Source: Candidatus Neomarinimicrobiota bacterium
GTDB lineage: Bacteria > Fidelibacterota > JAANXI01
NCBI GenBank assembly: GCA_021734025.1
Contig: JAIPJS010000004.1
Location: forward strand, 62,001 to 126,000
Length of the DNA stretch: 64,000 nt
Direction of reading: 5' to 3'
Below the pieces are notes generated by a model. That model saw only the letters and a program-made list of their open reading frames with translations, ran no database searches and was not told the DNA's origin. Shown piece by piece: positions 42,710 through 51,499 of this stretch; position 1 is the stretch's first letter, and each line of letters opens with the position of its first letter. A program made the translations under genes and the position numbers.

Positions 42710-43525
42710 ATGATTTCATACAGGAAACTTACCGGCGTGATAACTCTTCTCAGCATTATTTTCGCCGGCTCGCTAATTGCTCAATCCTCTCCCATTGAAC
42801 GGCTTAACGAGTCGCCGCGTCACCACGAATGGGTGCAGGTCGAGCACGATAACCGAACGGTTCACTCCTTCGTGGTCTATCCACAGGCCGATAAAAATGT
42901 GCCGACGGTCTTGCTCATACACGAAAATCGCGGGCTCACCGACTGGGTGCGGGGGCTAGCCGATCAGGTGGCCGCAGCCGGTTTTATCGCTATCGCACCC
43001 GATCTGCTCTCTGGCATGGGACCGGACGGCGGCAAAACCAGCGACTACCCCAACAGCAACGCTGCCAGAGATGGCATTTACCAGTTGCCTCCGGCGCAGG
43101 TCACCGCCGATCTCAAGGCCGTAGCCGATTACGGGAAAAATTTGAGCGCGTCAAACGGAACACTGTTCGTTGCCGGATTCTGCTGGGGCGGCAGCCAGAC
43201 CTTTCGTTTCGCCACCAACTACGGTGATATCGAAGCTGCATTCCCATTTTATGGGACCGCGCCGGAAGATATGGAGCAGCTCAAACAGATTGAAGCGCTG
43301 GTATACGGTTTTTACGGCGGAAATGACAACCGGGTCACCAGCACTGTTCCCCAAACCAAAAAGAAAATGAAAACGGCCGGCAAAACCTATAAACCGGAAG
43401 TGTACAAAGGAGCTGGCCACGGATTTATGCGCGCAGGCGAAGGTGCTCCCAAAGATGACCCCAACAGGCAGGCCAGAGACAAAGCCTGGGATCGGTGGAT
43501 AAAGATTATGAAGGAGGAGATGTGA
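42710..43525 (+). CDS. Exported dienelactone hydrolase-family protein
   Basis: Alpha/beta hydrolase of 271 residues with a signal peptide (about residues 1-25). The family's cysteine nucleophile is in GFCWGG (Cys158), the acid in YGGNDNRVT, and the histidine in GAGHGFMRAG. These three define the dienelactone hydrolase triad. Export is unusual for classical dienelactone hydrolase but common in this genome type, where they may act as esterases. AGGAGACAA precedes the ATG. Single-gene unit after a terminator. Confidence 0.88.
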   Translation: MISYRKLTGVITLLSIIFAGSLIAQSSPIERLNESPRHHEWVQVEHDNRTVHSFVVYPQADKNVPTVLLIHENRGLTDWVRGLADQVAAAGFIAIAPDLLSGMGPDGGKTSDYPNSNAARDGIYQLPPAQVTADLKAVADYGKNLSASNGTLFVAGFCWGGSQTFRFATNYGDIEAAFPFYGTAPEDMEQLKQIEALVYGFYGGNDNRVTSTVPQTKKKMKTAGKTYKPEVYKGAGHGFMRAGEGAPKDDPNRQARDKAWDRWIKIMKEEM

Positions 43526-43731
43526 GACAAGGCTGTCCGGGGAGGGAGTGGCTTTGGAATACAACCTACTTATAGCAGCAGGGATTTTTAATCCCGTTCC
43601 TCCGGAAGGAATCCCTGGGGGGCCGTTCCGCTTCGCTCCAGCCGGAATGACTTGTGACCCTGGCAGTGTACACTCATCGCATCGTCGACAGTAAACTTAA
43701 AGATAATCCTTAAAATGAGAAAATTCACAAC

Positions 43732-44637
43732 ATGACACCGCTCTGGGGAATCGATCTCGGCGGGACCAAGATTGAAGGCGTGGTTATTAAATCCGCTGAT
43801 AATCCGCAGGCGCTCTCCCGTATGCGCATTCCTACCGAAGCCGAGAACGGATACAGCCATATCTTGAACCGGATCGCGCTACTTGTGGAAAAGATGTCCA
43901 CGGAAATTGGTGAAAGAGCAAGCCATATCGGTATCGGAACGCCCGGCATTGTTGATCCCGGCACCGGGACCGTCAAAAACAGCAATACGGGCTGTCTTAT
44001 TGGTAAACCGTTACCGAGAGATTTGCGTCAGCGCCTGGATATTCCCCTCACCTTCGAAAACGACGCCAATTGCTTTGTACTGGCGGAGACACGGTTCGGG
44101 TGTATTAAAAATCAGGTGCCGGACGCCAGTGTCATCTTTGGAGTGATTATGGGAACCGGAGTCGGCGGGGGACTGATCGTAAACGATACCGTTGTCAGGG
44201 GTAAACACGCTATCGGCGGTGAATGGGGTCACAACTTCCTGGACGAATCCGGCGGCGAGTGTTACTGTGGAAAAGTTGGCTGCGTGGAGACCGTCATCTC
44301 CGGGAGTGCGCTGGAAAAATACCATTCCGACAGGACAGGGGAAGAAAAATCTCTCAGGGAAATCGCTAAAGAGGCCCGAGATGGATCCGACGTAATGGCA
44401 AAAGACACCATCGAGAGGCTGACCCATTATTTCGGTAAAGCCATCGCCGGTGTCATCAACATTGTTGATCCGGATGCAATCGTCCTGGGTGGCGGAGTAG
44501 GCAATATTCCTGAATTGTATACCGACGGTATCCGGGAGACGAAAAAGCATGTCTTTAACCACTCCCTGGACACGCCATTTCTGAGGCCGGAATTGGGAGA
44601 CAGTGCCGGGGTATTCGGAGCGGCTATCCTTCGTTAG
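43732..44637 (+). CDS. ROK-family sugar kinase
   Basis: ATP-dependent sugar kinase of 301 residues, probably acting on glucose, fructose or N-acetylated hexosamine. The phosphate loop GIDLGGTKIEG (residues 6-16), the second ATP block MGTGVGGGLIVN, the catalytic ENDANCFVLAE aspartate and the ROK signature are present. The zinc site GGEWGHNF with CYCGKVGCVE is clear. No ribosome site is evident before the ATG. No sugar transporter is adjacent, so the substrate remains open. Confidence 0.9.
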   Translation: MTPLWGIDLGGTKIEGVVIKSADNPQALSRMRIPTEAENGYSHILNRIALLVEKMSTEIGERASHIGIGTPGIVDPGTGTVKNSNTGCLIGKPLPRDLRQRLDIPLTFENDANCFVLAETRFGCIKNQVPDASVIFGVIMGTGVGGGLIVNDTVVRGKHAIGGEWGHNFLDESGGECYCGKVGCVETVISGSALEKYHSDRTGEEKSLREIAKEARDGSDVMAKDTIERLTHYFGKAIAGVINIVDPDAIVLGGGVGNIPELYTDGIRETKKHVFNHSLDTPFLRPELGDSAGVFGAAILR

Positions 44638-45044
44638 TGTTAAAGTGTTACAGTGTTATTGTGTTATAGTTAACAGATTTTATGCATCTGGTGTCCTGAT
44701 TACTGGAGCGGTTATGTCTTAAATATTTACTTATGTCAATTAAGCGGATTTCTCCTTCGCCATTAACATAACTGCATCCCCCTGTCCCTTTCTTCGAAGT
44801 CGTAGATCCCGAGTCGTTTTCGGGAAGAGGGAGAATAAGGTAGTGAGTTGTGTTGCCTATTTATCATTGCCGCTGAAGATAGAGCGTCATGGATTAATTG
44901 ATTAGATTGGCCGTTGCGAATAATAGTAAGATTAAGAGACAACCACGGTAACACCATAAAACTATAATAACATAGTAACACTTCTGTTTCATCCTGTCTT
45001 TGTCAGCTGTCATTTGTACCCGAATCGCACTAAATTTATCGTCC
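44638..45044. other. Intergenic with decayed inverted-repeat element
   Basis: No gene seen. At 44764-44854 there is a decayed copy of the AACAACACAACTC element, found complete at 46282-46415; its right end reads GAGTTGTGTTG. GTGTTA-type low complexity lies at 44640-44670. Confidence 0.5.
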
Positions 45045-45452
45045 ATGAAAATCAACAAACCACTCGACATCGCTGCAGGCATCCTGATGAACGAGGATGA
45101 CCAGGTGCTCATCTGCCAGAGGAAGGAAGAGACCTCGCATCCACTGAAGTGGGAATTCCCAGGCGGAAAAATCGAAGACGGCGAAACGCCGCGGGAAGCA
45201 TTGAGGCGTGAGCTCGTTGAAGAATTGGCCGTCGATATCAAAATAGAAGATGAGCTGGTTGCATATGATTATACCTACCCTAATGGCCTCACAGTTAATC
45301 TGACGTTCTATATGATAACGGATTATCTGCCGGATCCGATGAACTTAGCCTTTGCCGATATCCGGTGGGTGGACATTGCCGAACTGGACGAATACGATTT
45401 TTTGGACGGCGATCAAAGCGTCATCAACCTGCTGAAATTGACGTATACCTGA
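45045..45452 (+). CDS. mutT: MutT-type Nudix hydrolase (8-oxo-dGTP diphosphatase candidate)
   Basis: Sanitises the nucleotide pool by hydrolysing 8-oxo-dGTP. The 135 residues begin MKINKPLDIAAGILMNEDDQVLICQRK and carry the Nudix box GGKIEDGETPREALRRELVEEL, with all metal-binding glutamates (REL..EEL) present. I chose the ATG at 45045; an earlier ATG at 45000 adds unrelated residues. The gene lies eight bases before mutY on the same strand, a functional pairing since both act against 8-oxoguanine. Confidence 0.88.
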   Translation: MKINKPLDIAAGILMNEDDQVLICQRKEETSHPLKWEFPGGKIEDGETPREALRRELVEELAVDIKIEDELVAYDYTYPNGLTVNLTFYMITDYLPDPMNLAFADIRWVDIAELDEYDFLDGDQSVINLLKLTYT

Positions 45453-45460
45453 TTTTCCCT

Positions 45461-46237
45461 ATGTCTCTGAAAATCCTCACTCCAAAACAGGTCTCCAACA
45501 CCGGAAGGCGACGCCTGTTTACCAAAACGTTGCTTCACTGGTTCCGCCGGTTCGGCCGGGATTTGCCGTGGCGTCGGACCCGGAATCCTTATAAAATCCT
45601 GGTCTCGGAAATCATGCTCCAGCAGACCCAGGTGGAACGCGTCAAAGATTATTACCACCGATTTCTTGACCGGTTTCCGACAGTGGAATCTCTGGCTGAG
45701 GCGACTGAAACCGAAGCTCTGGAAGCCTGGGAAGGGCTCGGCTATTATAACCGGGCACGGAATCTTCGGAAGTCGGCCATCGTGGTCTGCGAAGAATTTA
45801 AAGGCATTTTTCCGGAGACCGTCGAAGAGTTAGAGTCACTGCCCGGTATCGGACGCTACACTGCTGGTGCTATCGTTAGCTTTGCTTTTGTAAAACCAGC
45901 ACCAATCCTGGATACCAATGTTAAGCGGGTACTGGAACGGGTTTTCGTGAAACGCAGACACTCCTCCACCGCAAAGCAGGAACGTCGTCTCTGGAAACTG
46001 GCAGAGTCGGTCATCGCACCACGGACCGTCTGGGAGATTAATCAGGCACTCATGGATTTTGGCGCGCAGATTTGCACCGCGAAAAATCCGAAATGTGGCA
46101 TCTGTCCCATGCGTTCATTCTGTGTGGAGTACCAGCGAAATAAGTCACCGCAGATGGAATTTCCCTACAGTGAAAACGGCAATTCTCTTTCCAAAGCTGC
46201 CGAACCCTATGTACCGTATGCTCCGGATGAGTTTTAA
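45461..46237 (+). CDS. mutY: A/G-specific adenine glycosylase lacking the C-terminal domain
   Basis: Removes adenine opposite 8-oxoguanine. The 258 residues from ATG 45461 contain the helix-hairpin-helix (LPGIGRYTAGAI), catalytic Glu in SEIMLQQTQVE and Asp in LDTNVKRVLE. The [4Fe-4S] loop is C-x6-C-x2-C-x5-C (CTAKNPKCGICPMRSFC). The protein stops about 35 residues later, so the MutT-like C-terminal domain that reads the 8-oxoG in most bacterial MutY is missing. The separate MutT gene sits eight bases upstream. The loss looks natural, as the reading frame closes cleanly with no sign of decay. Confidence 0.88.
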   Translation: MSLKILTPKQVSNTGRRRLFTKTLLHWFRRFGRDLPWRRTRNPYKILVSEIMLQQTQVERVKDYYHRFLDRFPTVESLAEATETEALEAWEGLGYYNRARNLRKSAIVVCEEFKGIFPETVEELESLPGIGRYTAGAIVSFAFVKPAPILDTNVKRVLERVFVKRRHSSTAKQERRLWKLAESVIAPRTVWEINQALMDFGAQICTAKNPKCGICPMRSFCVEYQRNKSPQMEFPYSENGNSLSKAAEPYVPYAPDEF

Positions 46238-46281
46238 CTCTGTAATGTTAAAATCTAATTCATTTCTAATAAACTTTATCT

Positions 46282-46415
46282 AACAACACAACTCACCCTC
46301 TTGTTCTCCCTCTCTTCCGAAGAGAGGGAGAAACCCGACGCCACAAGTATAGAAGATGAGTCCCTCCTTCCTCTTCAGAAGAGGAAGGAGGAAAGGTGGA
46401 TGGAGTTGTGTTGTT
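46282..46415. mobile_element. MITE-like element with 13-bp terminal inverted repeats
   Basis: A 134-bp element bounded by AACAACACAACTC (46282-46294) and its exact inverse GAGTTGTGTTGTT (46403-46415). The interior holds two hairpins, CCCTCTCTTCCGAAGAGAGGG and TTCCTCTTCAGAAGAGGAA. It encodes nothing. A decayed relative lies at 44764-44854. No target-site duplication was clear. Confidence 0.65.
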
Positions 46416-46580
46416 GGTAAAAAACAGTTACCACAATTAACTAAGCCACTCTGAGCACAACCAACTGCCTTTTGGCGACAGGACTCTGAACTCCGGACAC
46501 CAAACTCGCGACACTTCTAACTCTAACACCTGATCCCCCGCCCCGAAGGGATCCCTTTGGGGAACACTCCAACACTGCCG
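46416..46580. other. Intergenic after the MITE-like element
   Basis: No gene seen. A GGGATCCC mini-palindrome is at 46541-46563, just before the stop of the lipoprotein gene. The rest of the gap from mutY to this point is the MITE-like element. Confidence 0.4.
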
Positions 46581-47060
46581 TTATTGCGTCAGCTGCTGAA
46601 TCGCCCCCATCGCCACATGCGGATCAACGTCAAGCCAGTAGAGTTCATTCCCATCTACATAGAAGTAATGCGCCCGCTGGTTCTGAAGCGCCATGTAAAC
46701 ATTTTCGCCGTATTTTGTAAGTTCACGGGTATGTTGATAGCCCATCTGGCCACCGACGTGCGGATCCTGGATACGCTCCACCATCTTGTTCAAATCACTC
46801 AGTGCCGAATCCGGATTGTCATAGACGGTCAGGTACAGCGTCGCATCATAATCTTTGCCGGAATATTCACCGATGTAGTTCTCCTGATCGGTCACCACTT
46901 TCTGATGCAGTTTCGTGATGACTTCATCCGCTTCCCCGCCCTGCATAATCTCGGAAATCTGCATATCCTGTATAGAATTCGGCAGCGGCGTATCGTTCTG
47001 AATACCCCCACCGCACCCCACTAATACACCAAGAATGAATATCGATATAATTTTTCGCAT
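46581..47060 (-). CDS. Small lipoprotein, function unknown
   Basis: Predicted lipoprotein of 159 residues with lipobox LVGC (Cys16). The mature part (ISEIMQGGEADEVITKLHQK, YDATLYLTVYDNPDSALSDL, YFYVDGNELYWLDVDPHVAM) has no recognised family. AAGGAGG precedes the ATG by about five bases. It is downstream of the MFS gene on the same strand with a 57-bp gap and may be co-transcribed. Confidence 0.75.
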   Translation of the reverse strand: MRKIISIFILGVLVGCGGGIQNDTPLPNSIQDMQISEIMQGGEADEVITKLHQKVVTDQENYIGEYSGKDYDATLYLTVYDNPDSALSDLNKMVERIQDPHVGGQMGYQHTRELTKYGENVYMALQNQRAHYFYVDGNELYWLDVDPHVAMGAIQQLTQ

Positions 47061-47117
47061 TGTGCCTCCTTATTCAGCATTGTTTCAGCATTTGTTAAAG
47101 ATTGGATTCTAAGTAAA

Positions 47118-48677
47118 TCATGTGGGCTTTTCAACGGATTCCGGTTGATGAATTCGAAATGAAAGTACTAATCCAAGAGCCGCAGCAGCGACACCTACAG
47201 CGAATATCCCGGTGATGGAATTGCTAAAGGCCTCCAGCAGTGGCCGCAATAAATCCGCGGGCAGGAGCTCCCGGGCTTCGCCCGTAAGCAGCGATGTAGG
47301 ATCTCCGAACTGTGATTTGAGCGACTCCGGCAATTGACCGAACGTCTGAGATTCCTTTGCTCCCGCTACACCACTGATGAAAATTTTGGTCAACACAGCG
47401 CCCATCAAACTGACACCTACCGTGGCGCCTATCCGTCTCGCCAGCTGCTGCGATGCCGTCGCCACTCCCATCACCGAAATATGTATTGAGTTCTGCAGCG
47501 TCACCAGGAGTCCCGGCGTCTGGGTCCCCATCCCGATACCGAGAACCAGCATATTTCCAATGATGAATGCCAGGGGTGTGGATTCGTCCATCCGGAGTGC
47601 CAACAGGCAGCCGGCGAGCACCATTGCCATCCCGGCGACGATCATCTTTTTCCCGCCGGTGCGGTGTAAAATCCGCCCGGTGATAAAACTGGCGCCGGAC
47701 CATCCAATGGAGAGCGGCATAATTACAATGCCCGCAGTCATGGCGCTTCCGCCCTTACTCGCCTGAACATACAGGGGTACATATGAGATGAGTCCCAGGA
47801 TAGTAAAGCCGCCCAGCAACGCGATAATATTGGTCAGCCGAAACACAGGCAGACTGAAAAAATCCAGTGGCAGGATCGGATCTTTGGCACGTTTTTCAAC
47901 CTGAATTAACGCAAGGACTGCAACAACTGCCGATCCCAGGAGGCCCGCCACGCTCCAGCTCCAGAAGGGCACTCGTTGACCATACCGGAGAAATCCGAGC
48001 AGAAGGAGCAGAATCGAAACCATCAGGAAAAATGCCCCGCCGTAATCGATGGGTTGCCGCTCGTCCGGGAGACTTACTTCCCTGTAGGCGCGATTGATCA
48101 TGTAAATTGCGCCAATCCCAAACGGGATGTTCAGGTAGAACACCCACCGCCAGGTCAGCGCCGTTACAATGGTTGACCCCAGCAACGGGCCGAGCACACT
48201 CGAGATTCCCCAGACCGCGCTGGTGTATCCCAGTGCTTTGCCACGTCGTTCCGGCGGAAACACCTTTCCGATGAGTGCATACGGGACCGAAAACATCCCG
48301 CCGGCGCCGAGACCCTGCACCGCGCGGAATAACACTAGCTGCATCATATTCGCCGACAAGCCGCTGAGAATCGATCCGGCGAGGAACAATACTACTGCAG
48401 CAAAAAAATTAATCTTAATGCCGATAACGTCGCATAGTTTACCAAAGATGGGCATGGAGATAGCGCCGGTGAGCATGTACGCAGAAAAGACCCAGCTGTA
48501 AATTGCCAGACCGCCCAGCTCAGTGACAATGGTCGGCATAGCGGTGCTGACGACTGTTCCGTCGATACCCGCCAGGAACACGCCCAGCATAATCCCGATA
48601 ATGATCCGGGTCAAATGCTGCTGATTATAATCTTCCGGTGTGATGTTTTCTTGTTCCAAAACGGAGGAAAGATACAA
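47118..48677 (-). CDS. MFS drug transporter, DHA2 (14-helix) family
   Basis: Proton-coupled multidrug exporter of about 519 residues in the inner membrane. The N-terminal motif DGTVVSTAMPTIVTELG and the loop SMPIFGKLCDVIG are those of EmrB/QacA-type transporters. The motif GAGGMFSVPYALIGKVFPPERRGKALG and fourteen hydrophobic segments also fit. The track's start is a TTG at 48677; a second TTG six codons later is possible, and no good ribosome site supports either, so the exact N-terminus is uncertain. A substrate cannot be assigned. Confidence 0.9.
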   Translation of the reverse strand: MYLSSVLEQENITPEDYNQQHLTRIIIGIMLGVFLAGIDGTVVSTAMPTIVTELGGLAIYSWVFSAYMLTGAISMPIFGKLCDVIGIKINFFAAVVLFLAGSILSGLSANMMQLVLFRAVQGLGAGGMFSVPYALIGKVFPPERRGKALGYTSAVWGISSVLGPLLGSTIVTALTWRWVFYLNIPFGIGAIYMINRAYREVSLPDERQPIDYGGAFFLMVSILLLLLGFLRYGQRVPFWSWSVAGLLGSAVVAVLALIQVEKRAKDPILPLDFFSLPVFRLTNIIALLGGFTILGLISYVPLYVQASKGGSAMTAGIVIMPLSIGWSGASFITGRILHRTGGKKMIVAGMAMVLAGCLLALRMDESTPLAFIIGNMLVLGIGMGTQTPGLLVTLQNSIHISVMGVATASQQLARRIGATVGVSLMGAVLTKIFISGVAGAKESQTFGQLPESLKSQFGDPTSLLTGEARELLPADLLRPLLEAFSNSITGIFAVGVAAAALGLVLSFRIHQPESVEKPT

Positions 48678-48949
48678 AAAATTCCGGCGGATACGAAGCC
48701 TCCATCAAAGTCCGGAGTAGGGGGTCTCACCCTATCCGGGAAAAGTTCCGTTGAACTCGGAACTCGCTAATTCTACCGGAGTCGTGAAAACCTGAGTGGA
48801 TTTGATAGATATAGTACAACTAATGTGGAAGGGGTAGTCAGAAAATATACGGGAAAACCGGCCCACGGCACCCCTCATCCGGCACCGACAAGCTGCAGAT
48901 CTCCATCACCTGGTAGTTAATCAACATGGCTTTGGTTCAAATAGTGTTC

Positions 48950-49228
48950 TTACGCGTGTCCCGATTTATTCCGGTATTCCTTGAGTGACCGAAATGATTT
49001 CGGGTAATAATTTTTCAGCAGATACGGGAGATCATACCCGCGCTCCCGGCAGAGCTTCTCCATCTCTTCGTAGGAATCTTCCTTGGGAAACCGTGCGACG
49101 TTCCGGGTTCGATAGTGGTAAACCCGGACCTGATCATCATTCACTGTGACCGAAAACTGTCCAATGGAGTATCCACCGGACGACAGCAGATGTTCCCATA
49201 TCTTTCGGGAGAATGTCTGCTCTTCCAT
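48950..49228 (-). CDS. Small hypothetical protein
   Basis: Unrecognised 92-residue protein rich in charged and aromatic residues, including SSGGYSIGQFSVTVNDDQ, VYHYRTRNVARFPKEDSYEEM and LKEYRNKSG. It has no signal peptide or membrane segment, and no ribosome site is visible. The composition looks like a real protein but no neighbour helps to place it. Confidence 0.5.
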   Translation of the reverse strand: MEEQTFSRKIWEHLLSSGGYSIGQFSVTVNDDQVRVYHYRTRNVARFPKEDSYEEMEKLCRERGYDLPYLLKNYYPKSFRSLKEYRNKSGHA

Positions 49229-49536
49229 GGTATTCTGGTGATTTTTTTATTGTGAAAACCGTGTGACGTCTATTTACTATACAAGGCATCGGAACGACAC
49301 CTCATGTTGCTTTACTCTTCATTTTAATGTTAGGGTCAGAATCAGAAAGAATCAAGAGGGGGTATCGACCAGCTTTGCGAATGATTGCCGCTGCGCTTAA
49401 GCATTTTGTAATGAAGACGTTTTAATGGGATGGTAATTCAGTGCGCTATTCGCGATTCTCATTCATAAAAATACCGCCATCGACGCCTGAAGCGGTCAAT
49501 GGCGGCTGTCTCTTTTCGCAAACCTGGTGCTTTTTT
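49229..49536. other. Intergenic
   Basis: No gene seen. Apart from the terminator of the TreT gene at 49467-49507, nothing recognisable. Confidence 0.45.
49467..49507 (-). terminator. Rho-independent terminator of trehalose cluster
   Basis: On the minus strand, GCCGCCATTGACCGCTTC pairs with GGCGTCGATGGCGG and is followed by TATTTTT. It lies about 30 bases past the TreT stop. Confidence 0.8.
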
Positions 49537-50772
49537 TTACAGACGCACAATCCCATCATGGCCATCGCGAACGGAATGGAACACAAGTAGCCAGTTTTTC
49601 AGGTAATGCGGCAGCAGGAAATTCTCCTGGACATATTTCCGGGCATTTTCTCCCAGATGATCTGCCAGTATGGGATCAGCCAGGATTTCCCGGATGCGGA
49701 GTGCTGTTCCCTCAATGGATTGCACCAGCATTCCGTTACTCCGGTGCATGATCTGCCGGCGAATTCCGCCGACCTTGCCACCGATGACGGGTTTCCCCTT
49801 CCACATGGCTTCTGTCACGGTCAGACCAAAACCTTCCCGCAGAGACTTCTGCAGAATCACGGACGCCGCCCGCTGGAATGCGTTTATTTCTAAGTTGCTG
49901 TCCGGCGGCAGGTTCAGGATATGAATATTCGGATCATCTCCCGCTTCCTCCCGGACTTCTCTGAGCACTTCCGCACCTTCCGGATCATCCGAAGCGCTTC
50001 CACCGGCGAGGATGAGCTGGCAATCCAGGTACCGGCGAACCAGCTTATAGGCCTTGATAACGCCAACGGGATCCTTCAGCCGATCAAATCGCGACACTTG
50101 CAAAATGATTGGAAGTTCGGGGTCAATTTCGAACCGTTCAAGAACTGACGCAATTTCCTCATCGGTCAGGTCACGATTTTTATCGCTGAACGGATTGATG
50201 GCCGGCGGTATGATCACCTGATCAATCAGCAGGCCTTTGGCGTACTCCGGCAGGTGAAAAATGGCATGATCATATTCATCCACCCACTGTCGGAGAAACC
50301 CCCAGACACGATTATCCGCTTCCGATAAGTCAATGTGGCAGCGCCAAATCCAGCGGCCCTTGTCCTGCTGCTTACTGTCGATCAGTCCCACGGGTTGTGG
50401 ATCGTGCATCACGTAGAAATCCATATCCTCCCGGACAACGCCCTGGTTCTGTGCCGTCACTTCCCTGAACGTATCCAGTTCCGCCTGGGAAAATTCCGAT
50501 TTGGTCCCGTGCAGGGCGTTGTGGAACTTTTTCGTTACGTTAAAGAACTCGGGATTCCCTTCAATCACATCCCAGTGAATTTCAAAATCCAGTCCTTCCA
50601 TCAATGGGATCAGATGATGCAGAATTTCCGCAACGCCGCCCCCCATTCTGGTGGAATTGACCTGTTGTATTTTGGCGGGACCCAGTTTCTCCGCCAGGTT
50701 TTTAATGATGTTGATTTCCGATTTCGATATATATTTTTCGTACGAATCTAGGGTGATGCTATTCTCTGTCAT
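49537..50772 (-). CDS. treT: Trehalose glycosyltransferring synthase-like GT4 glycosyltransferase
   Basis: GT4-family enzyme of 411 residues that in characterised relatives makes trehalose from an NDP-glucose and glucose. Visible are MGGGVAEILHHLIPLME near the N-terminus, IWRCHIDLS, and the GT4 nucleotide-binding block VSRFDRLKDPVGVIKAY. The catalytic EX7E region KSLREGFGLTVTEAMWKGKPVIG also fits. The ATG at 50772 has AGAGGAGCG upstream and overlaps the DUF5752 gene. Whether the acceptor is glucose or another compound cannot be told from sequence. Confidence 0.87.
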   Translation of the reverse strand: MTENSITLDSYEKYISKSEINIIKNLAEKLGPAKIQQVNSTRMGGGVAEILHHLIPLMEGLDFEIHWDVIEGNPEFFNVTKKFHNALHGTKSEFSQAELDTFREVTAQNQGVVREDMDFYVMHDPQPVGLIDSKQQDKGRWIWRCHIDLSEADNRVWGFLRQWVDEYDHAIFHLPEYAKGLLIDQVIIPPAINPFSDKNRDLTDEEIASVLERFEIDPELPIILQVSRFDRLKDPVGVIKAYKLVRRYLDCQLILAGGSASDDPEGAEVLREVREEAGDDPNIHILNLPPDSNLEINAFQRAASVILQKSLREGFGLTVTEAMWKGKPVIGGKVGGIRRQIMHRSNGMLVQSIEGTALRIREILADPILADHLGENARKYVQENFLLPHYLKNWLLVFHSVRDGHDGIVRL

Positions 50773-51412
50773 CAAGACGCTCCTCTATCATTTCTAAGAG
50801 TTTGGATCGAATTTCGTAGAGGTTGTACACATATGGACTCAGGTGTTCAATTTTCTCTGCGAGTTCCTGTTCGTCCAGTTCATCGCGGAGCCACACGCTG
50901 AAGTCGTTGGTTTCCTTGCTCATGCGTACCCGGGCTTCGATTAGATGATAAAAGAGTGAATAGCTCTCTACATTGGCGATACAGTTGCGGAAGCTTTTCA
51001 AATCCGTTGCGATATCGCCGGTTCCCACGATGAAGCTTTTAATTTCCGTGAAATAAAATTCCCGGCCCCGGGGAACCCTGGGCAACGATTCGATAGAACC
51101 GATATGATCCTCAATATGCTGAATAAGTGCATTCCGCGCCTGGCTGATACTGGTATAACTCAGGGGATCAACGGAGGAGAGCTTCTCTGCCAGTAGATCT
51201 TCCTGCAGCTGCCGGTGACTCCACCGCGCAAAATCGTTCAGATGTCCGCCCGTCTCAAAATGCCAGCGAAACAGGGCGTGATGCAAATGGTAAAAAATGG
51301 AGGACCCAGAGACGCCCTCCAAACCATCGATTAACGACCGCAGGCTGTCCGCTTTAAAACCGGTATATTTAGTTAATCCTGCTTCCGTATAAAATTCAAA
51401 TGAATTTGCCAT
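50759..51412 (-). CDS. DUF5752 family protein
   Basis: Soluble 217-residue protein of the DUF5752 family, recognised by its position and the FYHLHHALFRWHFETGGHLNDFARW and DHIGSIESLPRVPRGREFYF segments. Its role is not known. The ATG at 51412 has AAGGTGAAT just before it. The gene overlaps TreT by 14 bp and follows the GT20 synthase gene on the same strand, so it likely regulates or scaffolds compatible-solute synthesis (inference). Confidence 0.82.
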   Translation of the reverse strand: MANSFEFYTEAGLTKYTGFKADSLRSLIDGLEGVSGSSIFYHLHHALFRWHFETGGHLNDFARWSHRQLQEDLLAEKLSSVDPLSYTSISQARNALIQHIEDHIGSIESLPRVPRGREFYFTEIKSFIVGTGDIATDLKSFRNCIANVESYSLFYHLIEARVRMSKETNDFSVWLRDELDEQELAEKIEHLSPYVYNLYEIRSKLLEMIEERLDDRE

Positions 51413-51499
51413 ATTCACCTTATAGAGCTTTCGATTTCAAATTTGCAGTTCCCATCTATCTTTACTAGTCCGTGTTCATGATTTATTTACTTGTCATAT

